Shown in pieces: positions 35,263 to 42,856 of a stretch of 64,000 bases of DNA; positions within the stretch are counted from its first letter, which is position 1, and each line of letters starts with the position of its first letter. Source of the DNA: Streptococcus parasanguinis (GTDB lineage: Bacteria; Bacillota; Bacilli; Lactobacillales; Streptococcaceae); assembly GCA_905188195.1 (NCBI GenBank), contig CAJJKY010000006.1:45460-109459 (forward strand). The letters run 5' to 3'. Both the position numbers and the translations under genes were made by a program. Under the pieces are notes generated by a model. That model was not told the origin of the DNA and did not search any database. It saw nothing but the letters and a program-made list of their open reading frames with translations.

Positions 35263-36492
35263 TTAGATTTCTTCACGTTCAAATGGCATTGACATACAAC
35301 GAGGTCCACCACGACCGCGAACCAATTCACTTCCGCGGATCTTAATCAAACGAAGTCCGTATTCTTCTAATTTCTTGTTTGTGACTGTGTTACGATCGTA
35401 TACAACTACCACACCAGGTGCGATTGTAAGAGTATTTGATCCGTCGTTCCATTGTTCACGAGCAGCTGCAACCACATTGCCATCACCACAAGGGATCAAT
35501 GTAACTTTTTCAACACCAAGGTTTTCAGCAAGTAATTCAGCCAAATCACCTTTTTCTTCAACAATCTTCAATGCTTCATTTTCATATGTTACAGAGAAGA
35601 CGCGAAGGTTGCCTTGGATTTCTGGGTGGATGGTGAATTTATCGTAGTCCACCATTGTGAATACTGTATCCAAGTGCATGAATTTACGGTTGTTCGCAAA
35701 TTCGAAGGCCAAGACTTTCTTGAAGCCAACGTTCTTCTTGAAGATGTTTACCAACAATTTTTCAATTGATGCAGCGTCTGTACGTTGTGAGATACCAACT
35801 GCCAAGACATCTTTAGAAAGGACCAATTCGTCCCCACCTTCGATACGAGTATCTTCTTCACGGTTGTATACCAAATCTACATTACCACCATATACTGGGT
35901 GGTATTTGAAGATGTATTTACCATACAAAGTTTCACGGTTACGTGTATCTGCGTACATGTGGTTCAATGATACTGCATTCCCAATTGTAGCAAATGGGTC
36001 ACGTGTGAAGTACAAGTTTGGCATTGGGTCGATAGCAAATGGATAGTCAGATTCAACAAGGTCTGTCAATCCTTTTGCTTCTTCAGGAATTTCTGGAAGT
36101 TCAGCTTTTTGGAAACCAGCCATTGTTTTTTCAACCAATTCTTGGTTGTCTTCAATACCACGAAGGATTTCACGAATAGCGTTTTTAGTTTGGCGTCCAC
36201 GAATGTTTGCTTCATCAAGATATTCTTCGATGAATTGTTCGCGAATTTCTGGAGTAGTCAATGACTCAGCTGCCAATTTTTCAAGATAAAGTACTTCGAT
36301 TCCTTCGTTACGAAGCGCTTGAGCAAAATTGTCGTGTTCTTTTTGTGCATCTTCCAAGAATGGAATATCATCAAAAAGAAGACGCTCTAGATAGTCAGGC
36401 ATTAAGTTTTCCAACTCTTTACCTGGACGGTGCAACATTACTTTTTTCAGTTTTCCAATTTCTGAGAAAACATGAATTGGTTTAGTTGACAT
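35263..36492 (-). CDS. arcA: Arginine deiminase
   Basis: ArcA hydrolyses arginine to citrulline and ammonia, the first ADI step; in oral streptococci this protects against acid. The 409-residue protein contains MPNLYFTRDPFA, the IEGGDE segment, MHLDTVFTMVD and the C-terminal GGPRCMSMPFERE with catalytic Cys399. Spacing and length match the family. AAAGGAGGATGACAG precedes the ATG. It is first in the operon, with a cre over the promoter and flp immediately upstream in the same direction. Confidence 0.98.
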   Translation of the reverse strand: MSTKPIHVFSEIGKLKKVMLHRPGKELENLMPDYLERLLFDDIPFLEDAQKEHDNFAQALRNEGIEVLYLEKLAAESLTTPEIREQFIEEYLDEANIRGRQTKNAIREILRGIEDNQELVEKTMAGFQKAELPEIPEEAKGLTDLVESDYPFAIDPMPNLYFTRDPFATIGNAVSLNHMYADTRNRETLYGKYIFKYHPVYGGNVDLVYNREEDTRIEGGDELVLSKDVLAVGISQRTDAASIEKLLVNIFKKNVGFKKVLAFEFANNRKFMHLDTVFTMVDYDKFTIHPEIQGNLRVFSVTYENEALKIVEEKGDLAELLAENLGVEKVTLIPCGDGNVVAAAREQWNDGSNTLTIAPGVVVVYDRNTVTNKKLEEYGLRLIKIRGSELVRGRGGPRCMSMPFEREEI

Positions 36493-36515
36493 CTGTCATC
36501 CTCCTTTTTTCTTTG

Positions 36516-36531
36516 AGCTTGTTCACAAGCT
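36516..36531. promoter_or_regulatory. 16-bp palindrome in the arcA leader
   Basis: AGCTTGTTCACAAGCT lies between the -10 box and the ribosome binding site. It contains TTCACA/TGTGAA, half of a CRP/FNR-like site. It may bind Flp or another regulator, or form an mRNA hairpin. Confidence 0.4.
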
Positions 36532-36544
36532 TATTACAATTGTT

Positions 36545-36573
36545 ATTATATTCTTTATTGGTACCGCTTTCAC
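36545..36573 (-). promoter_or_regulatory. arcA promoter
   Basis: Minus-strand TATAAT (36550-36545) with a weak -35, GTGAAA (36573-36568), at 17-nt spacing. The weak -35 fits a promoter that needs activators. Confidence 0.7.
36559..36572. promoter_or_regulatory. cre site of the ADI operon
   Basis: TGAAAGCGGTACCA on the minus strand matches every position of TGNAANCGNWNNCW and overlaps the -35 region, consistent with the known carbon catabolite repression of ADI operons in oral streptococci. Confidence 0.85.
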
Positions 36574-36711
36574 AAAGGATTCTGCTTTTTGAATGCAAAG
36601 AATTTGGCGTTTTTTTGAATCCTTCCTATTTTTTAGTTAATATGAAGCGTTTTCTTTGCATATTTTGTCTTTTATATTATTTTTATGAATATATATTTTT
36701 TTGTAAAAAAT

Positions 36712-36738
36712 AAAAAAAGATCAACAAATTAGTTGATC
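36712..36738 (-). terminator. flp terminator overlapping the flp stop codon
   Basis: GATCAACA and its complement TTGATC-containing arm form the stem, followed by T7 on the minus strand. The flp TAA (36731-36729) lies in the stem-loop itself. Confidence 0.85.
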
Positions 36739-37418
36739 TCTTCAAAACTTTTTAAAAAGTAGGCTGTATCTAGAAAAGTTAGTTGTTTTCTCTCATACTG
36801 GATCTTATGAGAATCGATGAGTTTCTTTAAAACTTGATTGACAGTTTCTCGAGTTGTGGCTGCTAATTTGGCCATTTCCTTCATACTAATTGGAAATGGA
36901 AGTTGATTTCCAAGACTTTCATAGTCCTTGCACAGAATGGCTAAGGATTGAATCACACGCTCACTGGCACTAGCTGTCACGACATTGCGCAAGCGCAACT
37001 CTTGAAATTCTAGGATGGAGGAGAGCTTTCTCATAATAAAGAGCAACTGCTCCTTGCTCTCTTGGGCATATAATTCATAGAGATTGACGGGAATCACGAA
37101 ACAACGCAAATCCGTCACCGCACTAGCTGTATAATGGTAACGCTCATCCTGGAACATCCCACCATAAGGGAACAGAGCCCCCTTCTTTATATAATCCATA
37201 TAGGAGAATTGGTCCGACGAATCAAATTGCTCAATACGAGCAAAGCCTTTTGCCAGAAGAAAAATGCGCTCCCGCCTATCTCCTGCATAAAACAAAATTT
37301 GTCCTTTAGGGATATCCCTGGCATGAATTTCAACAGCTAATTTATCAAATAGCTCCACTGGTAGCGCAGAAAAGGCTGGATGCGAGCGGAGCAATTGGTA
37401 ATCTTCCTTTGTAATCAT
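36729..37418 (-). CDS. flp: CRP/FNR-family regulator Flp
   Basis: The 229-aa protein has a cyclic-nucleotide-binding-like beta-roll (about 20-120), a long helix and a C-terminal winged HTH (ISMKEMAKLAATTRETVNQVLKKL). It lacks the N-terminal cysteine cluster of classical FNR; Cys106 and Cys163 are the only cysteines and may serve a thiol switch, as in lactobacillal FLP. Genes of this type lie directly upstream of arcA in S. gordonii-like genomes and activate the ADI operon when oxygen is low. AAGAGGAAG precedes the ATG. Confidence 0.92.
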   Translation of the reverse strand: MITKEDYQLLRSHPAFSALPVELFDKLAVEIHARDIPKGQILFYAGDRRERIFLLAKGFARIEQFDSSDQFSYMDYIKKGALFPYGGMFQDERYHYTASAVTDLRCFVIPVNLYELYAQESKEQLLFIMRKLSSILEFQELRLRNVVTASASERVIQSLAILCKDYESLGNQLPFPISMKEMAKLAATTRETVNQVLKKLIDSHKIQYERKQLTFLDTAYFLKSFEEIN

Positions 37419-37446
37419 GTCTATACTTCCTCTTATTACTATTATT

Positions 37447-37455
37447 AGTATAACA
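37447..37455 (-). promoter_or_regulatory. flp extended -10 promoter
   Basis: TGT-TATACT on the minus strand, 29 nt before the flp ATG. Confidence 0.55.
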
Positions 37456-37543
37456 TACTTTTTATAGAAAAGGGAAAGAAGTCTCTTTAGAACAGAAAAG
37501 TAATTCGAAACACCAAGTCATTTTCATGATACTTTGTTAGAAG

Positions 37544-37572
37544 AAAAGGTCTGAGCAAAACTCAGACCTTTT
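37544..37572 (-). terminator. Terminator of the serine hydrolase gene
   Basis: AAAAGGTCTGAG and CTCAGACCTTTT form a 12-bp stem with a 5-nt loop just after the stop codon. Confidence 0.85.
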
Positions 37573-37577
37573 GTCGA

Positions 37578-38645
37578 TTATTCATTCATATTGACACGAT
37601 GCCATTCATTGATAACATAAGCCAATTGTCCCAATTGATAAAGACCAACGCCACTGATTTCAGAACTTTCTGGAGTCGTACCTCCAAGTCCTGCAGTGTA
37701 AATGGCAACCAAATAAGGAGTCGATTCACGAACAATCGCATCCACATTAAGTGCTTCAGCAACATACCCTGGTTTTTGTTGAATCACCAAATCTGGCAAG
37801 AATTTCTTATAGTACTCACCTGGGAAAGACTCCCCGATCAGTTCTAGTAAATCTGCATATTTTTCTTGATGATTCCAAAGATATTCCAAGACATGGATGT
37901 AATAATCCGTTGTCGTTTTATTATCTTCGCTAAAGGTTTTGACTTCTGGTGAACGGGATTGACCATAACGACTGAATAACTTGCGCGCTTGCTCCATCCC
38001 CCCTAAACGATCTGCCAAAGCATAGGCTGGGGTATTTTCAGAGTAAACCAATGAATAGCGCTGCATATCAGGGATAGACATAGCTCCATCAAAGGCAGCA
38101 ACGTAATTGTCATGCTCCCCTACATATTCATAGTAGGTGTTGGTAATGTCAAACCGGTCTGTTAAATTCAGTTTGCCCTTTGCGACTTCATCCACCACCA
38201 ACATGTTCAACGGTAGCTTATAGGTACTACCTGCCGTCATTGGTTGAAGATCATTCATGGCAAATTGCTCTCCAGTAATGGCATTGCGATACGTGAAGGC
38301 AACTTGTGACGGATCAATTCCACTTTCCGCTAGGAAATCCTGGACAACCTCTACCAAACCTTTATTAGCATAATCATAGACAAGGCCATAAGCACTCATC
38401 GTTTCCATGTCTGCATCTACTACTGCTTGCTTAGCTTCAGGAGATTTGACACGTGGTTTTTTCGTCTCAGGGGTAGACTTTTCGATATCTTGTTCTTTTA
38501 CTTCTTTTGTTTTCTTTGCTTTTTTTTCAATTGCTGATGCTGTTGGTTGCGTAACATGCAAGTAGCCCAGTGCGCTTGTTCCCACTAAGCACAATAAAAT
38601 ACTGACCGCAATCATGATCGAGCGTAGATTAAAATATTTTTTCAT
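37578..38645 (-). CDS. Membrane-anchored serine hydrolase (class A beta-lactamase-like fold)
   Basis: The 355-residue protein has one N-terminal membrane helix (about 9-30), a Lys/Glu/Pro-rich linker (about 38-75), then a class-A-like domain. Motifs seen are GSTYKLP (SxxK nucleophile motif) and VYSENTP (SxN-like with Glu), followed by a C-terminal beta-rich end without an obvious KTG. The family is annotated as serine hydrolase/beta-lactamase-related; its streptococcal substrate is unknown, perhaps peptidoglycan. No ribosome binding site is present and the -10 box is 9 nt from the ATG, so the mRNA may be leaderless. Confidence 0.8.
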   Translation of the reverse strand: MKKYFNLRSIMIAVSILLCLVGTSALGYLHVTQPTASAIEKKAKKTKEVKEQDIEKSTPETKKPRVKSPEAKQAVVDADMETMSAYGLVYDYANKGLVEVVQDFLAESGIDPSQVAFTYRNAITGEQFAMNDLQPMTAGSTYKLPLNMLVVDEVAKGKLNLTDRFDITNTYYEYVGEHDNYVAAFDGAMSIPDMQRYSLVYSENTPAYALADRLGGMEQARKLFSRYGQSRSPEVKTFSEDNKTTTDYYIHVLEYLWNHQEKYADLLELIGESFPGEYYKKFLPDLVIQQKPGYVAEALNVDAIVRESTPYLVAIYTAGLGGTTPESSEISGVGLYQLGQLAYVINEWHRVNMNE

Positions 38646-38654
38646 ACGAGATTA

Positions 38655-38683
38655 ATTATAAAAGATTCTACTGAAAATAACAA
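38655..38683 (-). promoter_or_regulatory. Promoter of the serine hydrolase gene
   Basis: TTGTTA (38683-38678), 17-nt spacer, TATAAT (38660-38655), on the minus strand. The start codon is only 9 nt after the -10. Confidence 0.75.
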
Positions 38684-38743
38684 GAATTATCAGAAAGAGA
38701 AAACGGTTTCTTTTTAAAAAGTTTTTTTCTTTTCATAAAAGGG

Positions 38744-40216
38744 TTATTTCCGTTTAAAGGAGCCCATAATTAGCTTAGCGATCTCACGCGCAATCGTCCG
38801 GAATAAGGAACTTAAGAAGGAATCTTTTGCCTTTTCAAGACTAGATTTTCTTGGACGACCCGGACTGCGTTTTTGCTCTGCTTTTTCCGCCGCAGCTCGT
38901 TCTTTTGCTGCTTCTTTTTGCTCTTCTTCTTGTGCTTCCTTGCTTGCTTTAGCTGCTAATTTTTCATAGGCAGATTCCCGATCAATCGTCGTCGCATACT
39001 TTTGATGGAAAGGCGATGTCGTGATCAAGGCCAATTGTTCACTTTCATTTAAGAGGTCAAAACTCGATTGAGGAGAGAGAATATAAGCACGCTCAACCAC
39101 ACTAGGCTGTCCCTTTTCATTGAGGAAAGAAACTAAGGCTTCCCCTGTCCCTAACTCTGTGATCACTGTTTCTGTATCAAAATCTGGATTCGGACGAAAA
39201 CTTTGGGCAGCCACCTTAATCGCCTTCATTTCTTTTGGTGTATAAGCTCGAAGTGCATGCTGAACACGATTTCCAAGCTGTGCCAAAACAGATTCTGGAA
39301 GGTCTTGAGGATTTTGGGTAATAAAGTAAATCCCTACACCCTTCGAACGAATTAGGCGTACCACTTGCTCAACCTTCTCAAGAAAGAGCTTGCTTGCATC
39401 CTTAAAGAGGAGATGCGCTTCATCAAAGAAGAAGACCAATTTTGGCTTTTCAGGATCCCCAACCTCTGGAAGTGTTTCAAAAAGACGAGACAGCATCCAA
39501 ATCAAAAAGGTTGAGTACAATTTTGGTGAATGAAAGAGCTTTGTAGCCGAAAGAATATTGATATAACCACGACCAGATGCATCGAGTTGCATGAAATCAT
39601 TTAAATCAAGTGCTGGCTCTCCGAAAAACTGATCTGCTCCTTCTTCTTCAAGAACCAAGAGACTTCTTTGGATGGCTCCGACAGATTGTTTGGTGATATT
39701 GCCATATTGGGCTGAATAGTCTGAACTGTGCTCATAGACTTCCTTTAAAAGGCTTTGCAGGTCCTTCAAATCAATTAAAGGCCAATCTTTCTCTTGGGCT
39801 ACTTTAAAGACAATTGCGAGAATTCCTGATTGGGTTTCATTCAAATCAAGCAGACGAGAAAGAAGCAATGACCCCATCCCTTCGACAGTCGCCCGAACAG
39901 GATGACCAGCTTGGCCGAAAACATCCCACAATCGAACTGGGAATGCTTGTGGCTCAAACGGTTCTGTGATCCCAAGAAGCTTATAGCGTTCTTCCAGTTT
40001 TGGCGTCCATTGCCCGGCTTTGGCTAAGCCAGATAAATCTCCCTTGATATCGGCTAGAAAGACCGGAATGCCTTCTTTGCTTAATTTTTCTGTTAGGACC
40101 TTGAGCGTAACCGTTTTTCCTGTTCCTGTTGCACCTGCAATCAAGCCATGACGATTCAACATCCGCAAATAGATAGGCGTCTCAACGGCTCCTTTGGTAA
40201 TAGTAATACTAGTCAT
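38744..40216 (-). CDS. HerA-like/DUF853 ATPase
   Basis: The 490-residue P-loop ATPase has a Walker A GATGTGKTVTL (about 28-38) and LADIKGDLSGLAKAG. A Walker B-type LVFFFDEAHLLF follows, with QNPQDLPESVLAQLGNRVQHALRA, all typical of DUF853/YjgR HerA-FtsK relatives. A Lys/Glu/Ala-rich coiled segment follows (about 425-465) and the C-terminus is basic and amphipathic. The cellular role is not established in streptococci. It is a single gene with its own upstream region. Confidence 0.88.
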   Translation of the reverse strand: MTSITITKGAVETPIYLRMLNRHGLIAGATGTGKTVTLKVLTEKLSKEGIPVFLADIKGDLSGLAKAGQWTPKLEERYKLLGITEPFEPQAFPVRLWDVFGQAGHPVRATVEGMGSLLLSRLLDLNETQSGILAIVFKVAQEKDWPLIDLKDLQSLLKEVYEHSSDYSAQYGNITKQSVGAIQRSLLVLEEEGADQFFGEPALDLNDFMQLDASGRGYINILSATKLFHSPKLYSTFLIWMLSRLFETLPEVGDPEKPKLVFFFDEAHLLFKDASKLFLEKVEQVVRLIRSKGVGIYFITQNPQDLPESVLAQLGNRVQHALRAYTPKEMKAIKVAAQSFRPNPDFDTETVITELGTGEALVSFLNEKGQPSVVERAYILSPQSSFDLLNESEQLALITTSPFHQKYATTIDRESAYEKLAAKASKEAQEEEQKEAAKERAAAEKAEQKRSPGRPRKSSLEKAKDSFLSSLFRTIAREIAKLIMGSFKRK

Positions 40217-40376
40217 TTCATTTCTCCCTGAATGTTTCAGTTTTCATTTTAAGGTTTATCTTTTCCTTGCCTAGGCCCTTCAAACCAGGCTTCAGACAAG
40301 TAAGACACACTCCTACTAGTGTATCATTTTCCTGACCAAACGCAAGAAATTATACTCCGATTTTCCGGATGCACAT

Positions 40377-40415
40377 AAAAAAATCTATAAGAGCCAATAC
40401 ATGCTCTTATAGATT
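40377..40415 (-). terminator. sodA terminator
   Basis: AATCTATAAGAGC and GCTCTTATAGATT form a 13-bp stem with an 8-nt loop; a T tract follows on the minus strand. Confidence 0.9.
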
Positions 40416-40426
40416 CCTTCATTTTA

Positions 40427-41032
40427 TTATTTTGCTGCTGCAAACAATTCATTCACTTTATTCCAGTTGATCACTGAGAAGAAAGCTTTGATGTAGTCAG
40501 GACGTACGTTACGGTATTTCACGTAGTAGGCATGTTCCCAAACATCCAAACCAAGGATTGGTGTTTTACCTTCAGAGATTGGTGTATCTTGGTTTGCTGT
40601 TGAAGTTACTTCGAGTTTGCCTTCTTTGTTAACAACCAACCATGCCCAGCCAGAACCAAAACGTGTCGTTGCTGCTGCTGTGAAGGCTGCTTTGAAGTCT
40701 TCAAATGAACCAAATGTAGCATCAATCGCTGCAGCAAGTTCTGCTGAAGGAGCTGTTTGTTCTGGAGTCATCAATTCCCAGAAAAGAGCGTGGTTCAAAT
40801 GACCACCACCATTGTTGATCACAGCTTGGCGAATATCAGCTGGAATGGATTCAACATCAGCTAACAAGCTTTCAAGGTCTTCTCCAATTTCAGGATGTTT
40901 TTCAAGAGCTGCATTCACATTGTTTACATATGTTTGATGGTGTTTATCATGGTGCAAATGCATGGTTTCTTCATCGATATAAGGTTCCAATGCATCATAA
41001 GCATATGGTAATTCTGGTAAAATGATAGCCAT
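40427..41032 (-). CDS. sodA: Superoxide dismutase (Mn/Fe type)
   Basis: SodA converts superoxide to peroxide and oxygen. The 201-residue protein has the metal ligands His27 (MHLHHDKHHQ), the second His in NGGGHLNHALFW, and the Asp and His in GLDVWEHAYY. The sequence after the second ligand resembles Mn-dependent streptococcal enzymes. AAAAGAGGACC precedes the ATG. It is monocistronic, with its own promoter and terminator. Confidence 0.98.
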   Translation of the reverse strand: MAIILPELPYAYDALEPYIDEETMHLHHDKHHQTYVNNVNAALEKHPEIGEDLESLLADVESIPADIRQAVINNGGGHLNHALFWELMTPEQTAPSAELAAAIDATFGSFEDFKAAFTAAATTRFGSGWAWLVVNKEGKLEVTSTANQDTPISEGKTPILGLDVWEHAYYVKYRNVRPDYIKAFFSVINWNKVNELFAAAK

Positions 41033-41064
41033 TTTATGGTCCTCTTTTCTTTATTACTGACTTG

Positions 41065-41093
41065 ATGATAACGTAAACAGCTAAATTATTCAA
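41065..41093 (-). promoter_or_regulatory. sodA promoter
   Basis: TTGAAT (41093-41088), 17-nt spacer, TATCAT (41070-41065) on the minus strand. Confidence 0.75.
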
Positions 41094-41120
41094 CTAATCT
41101 GCTTGCGATTTCATTCATCG

Positions 41121-42155
41121 TTAGACGCTATTAGCTACTTTCAACAGGGCCAAATCAAATAAGTAGTCTTTTTCATATGTTCCACTTTTAATCGCATAAT
41201 CCGTCTCGATGAAGGTCATCATAGCTTGCTTCAAAAAGGACAAGGAAAGCCTGCGGCTATCCCGTAAGGCAAACTTCACCTGATAAGGATTGACCTTGCG
41301 TCCTGACAACTCCGACAAGCTCGCTACAATTTGGCTTTCGGATTGACCTTCTTCTGAGAAAATTTTAACTTGAGAAAACATTCGGAATTGTCCCAACAAA
41401 ATAGCGATCAATTTTATTTCATCTTCTCCTTGTAAGCGGAGATCCTTAACCAAATTCCGGGCTTGATCGATTTGGCGTTTGAGAATCATCTGTGTCAGAT
41501 CAAAAATATTATCTTGCAAGGACTTTGGAACAACCTCCTCAATATCTTGGAGGGTAATCTGACCATCTTCTTTATAAGCCTGCAACAGAGCGAGATTCTT
41601 CTGTAACTCTCCAAAATCATAGCCAGATTTTAAGAGTAGCTGGTCCAAGGAATCGCCCACAAACTGTATGCCCAATTCTTGTGCCTGACTTGCAAAATAA
41701 CACTTTAAATCTTGCTCTTTAGGAGATGTTGCTTCAATGATCTGGGCATCCCGTTTTAGGAGTTTGACTAAGCGACGCTTACTATCTAATTTTCCTTCTG
41801 CAAATATCACCAAACGGGTCGATTCAGAAGGATTTTCCAAATAGTTTTCAAATTGCTTCAGATCTTCATCGGTTAAATTGCGTTTCTTGGCAGTGGTCAA
41901 ATCCAATAAGTGATCCAAAATCACAATTTTTTCATCTGCAAAAAAGGGAAGACTGACCAAATCCAGCTCGACTTCAGCATAGGAGGCTTCCTTCATATCA
42001 AAATAAGAATAATTCAAATCTGAGGGATCATAGCCTATTTTTTTTAAAATGTCTTTTTTTAACCATTCAAATTGACCTACATCCTCACCCGTCAAGACAA
42101 GAATAGGAGGCAGAGTTTGAACCGTCAGATGTTTAATGTCGGTAATTGCTTGCAT
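41121..42155 (-). CDS. holA: DNA polymerase III delta subunit
   Basis: HolA opens the beta clamp as part of the clamp loader. The 344-residue protein has the delta AAA+-like N-domain without Walker motifs (VLTGEDVGQFEWLKK, FADEKIVILDHLLDL) and the collar domain at the C-terminus (ALRDSRRLSLSFLKQAMMTFIETDYAIKSG). It lies upstream of sodA in the same direction, the order seen in S. pneumoniae. Confidence 0.93.
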   Translation of the reverse strand: MQAITDIKHLTVQTLPPILVLTGEDVGQFEWLKKDILKKIGYDPSDLNYSYFDMKEASYAEVELDLVSLPFFADEKIVILDHLLDLTTAKKRNLTDEDLKQFENYLENPSESTRLVIFAEGKLDSKRRLVKLLKRDAQIIEATSPKEQDLKCYFASQAQELGIQFVGDSLDQLLLKSGYDFGELQKNLALLQAYKEDGQITLQDIEEVVPKSLQDNIFDLTQMILKRQIDQARNLVKDLRLQGEDEIKLIAILLGQFRMFSQVKIFSEEGQSESQIVASLSELSGRKVNPYQVKFALRDSRRLSLSFLKQAMMTFIETDYAIKSGTYEKDYLFDLALLKVANSV

Positions 42156-42178
42156 GAAACTCTCTTATCTTTATCACT

Positions 42179-42781
42179 TTAGTGGATTTCGTGTTCAGCA
42201 GCCATTCTTTGTTCCAATGGTGGTTTTTCATCAGACAAATCAGGTGCTGCTACAAAATTAGGGATTTGCTCAAACGAGTTGCCTCCAAAGCTCCCCCCTG
42301 TCGCTGTGACCTGTGGTTCAGAAGCCACTCCCATAGGAGTTTCTACTGGTTGTGGGAAGGTGTTTTTCCCTGGAAGCATCATGAGAATCAAGAGAGAAAT
42401 AACTGTAATCCCCCAAAGAAATAGGAAAATATCTAGCCCCGTCAACAAATAGAGCAGAACCGGACCAAGGTTCAAAAAGATCCAAGACCAATGGATTCCC
42501 GCATCCCGCAAGCGACGTACACAAATGGCTTGACTGGGTACCAAAATGAGGAAGTAAAAGAATGCTAAGAAAGCGAGCGCCCATAAACCTGTCTTAGAAT
42601 GAACAGTTGAAAAATTGAGCGTTTCTTGAGCATTTTGATGGGATAAAGAGGTCACGATGTAAAAAACCCAAAGAGGCAAAGAAATCAGGGAATTCCATAA
42701 AAAAGCTAGCCAAAAATGGGCCCGACTGGTCTTACTTGAAAAATCTGCATACTGTATCCAAAATTGCTTAAATGCGTTCAT
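42179..42781 (-). CDS. DUF805 family membrane protein
   Basis: The 200-residue protein has the DUF805 pattern: AFKQFWIQYADFSSKTSRAHFWLAFL, four hydrophobic helices (about 25-45, 70-87, 100-115, 118-135) and the SQAICVRRLRDAGIHWSW motif. A cytoplasmic Pro/Gly-rich tail follows (about 140-200). The family role is unknown. It lies 23 nt upstream of holA and is probably co-transcribed with it. Confidence 0.88.
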   Translation of the reverse strand: MNAFKQFWIQYADFSSKTSRAHFWLAFLWNSLISLPLWVFYIVTSLSHQNAQETLNFSTVHSKTGLWALAFLAFFYFLILVPSQAICVRRLRDAGIHWSWIFLNLGPVLLYLLTGLDIFLFLWGITVISLLILMMLPGKNTFPQPVETPMGVASEPQVTATGGSFGGNSFEQIPNFVAAPDLSDEKPPLEQRMAAEHEIH

Positions 42782-42813
42782 ACGATTCTACCTTTACATT
42801 GATTTCACTTTCT

Positions 42814-42842
42814 ATAATAGCAATTTTCAGCATAGAAAGCAA
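42814..42842 (-). promoter_or_regulatory. Promoter of DUF805-holA
   Basis: TTGCTT (42842-42837), 17-nt spacer, TATTAT (42819-42814) on the minus strand, inside the 75-nt gap after comEC. Confidence 0.55.
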
Positions 42843-42856
42843 ACCTCTCCTCGTCT

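Noticed and set aside
36652..36665. Second cre-like sequence upstream of arcA
   Set aside because: The spacing of TGAA to CG is one base short of the consensus on one strand and the other strand lacks the final C.
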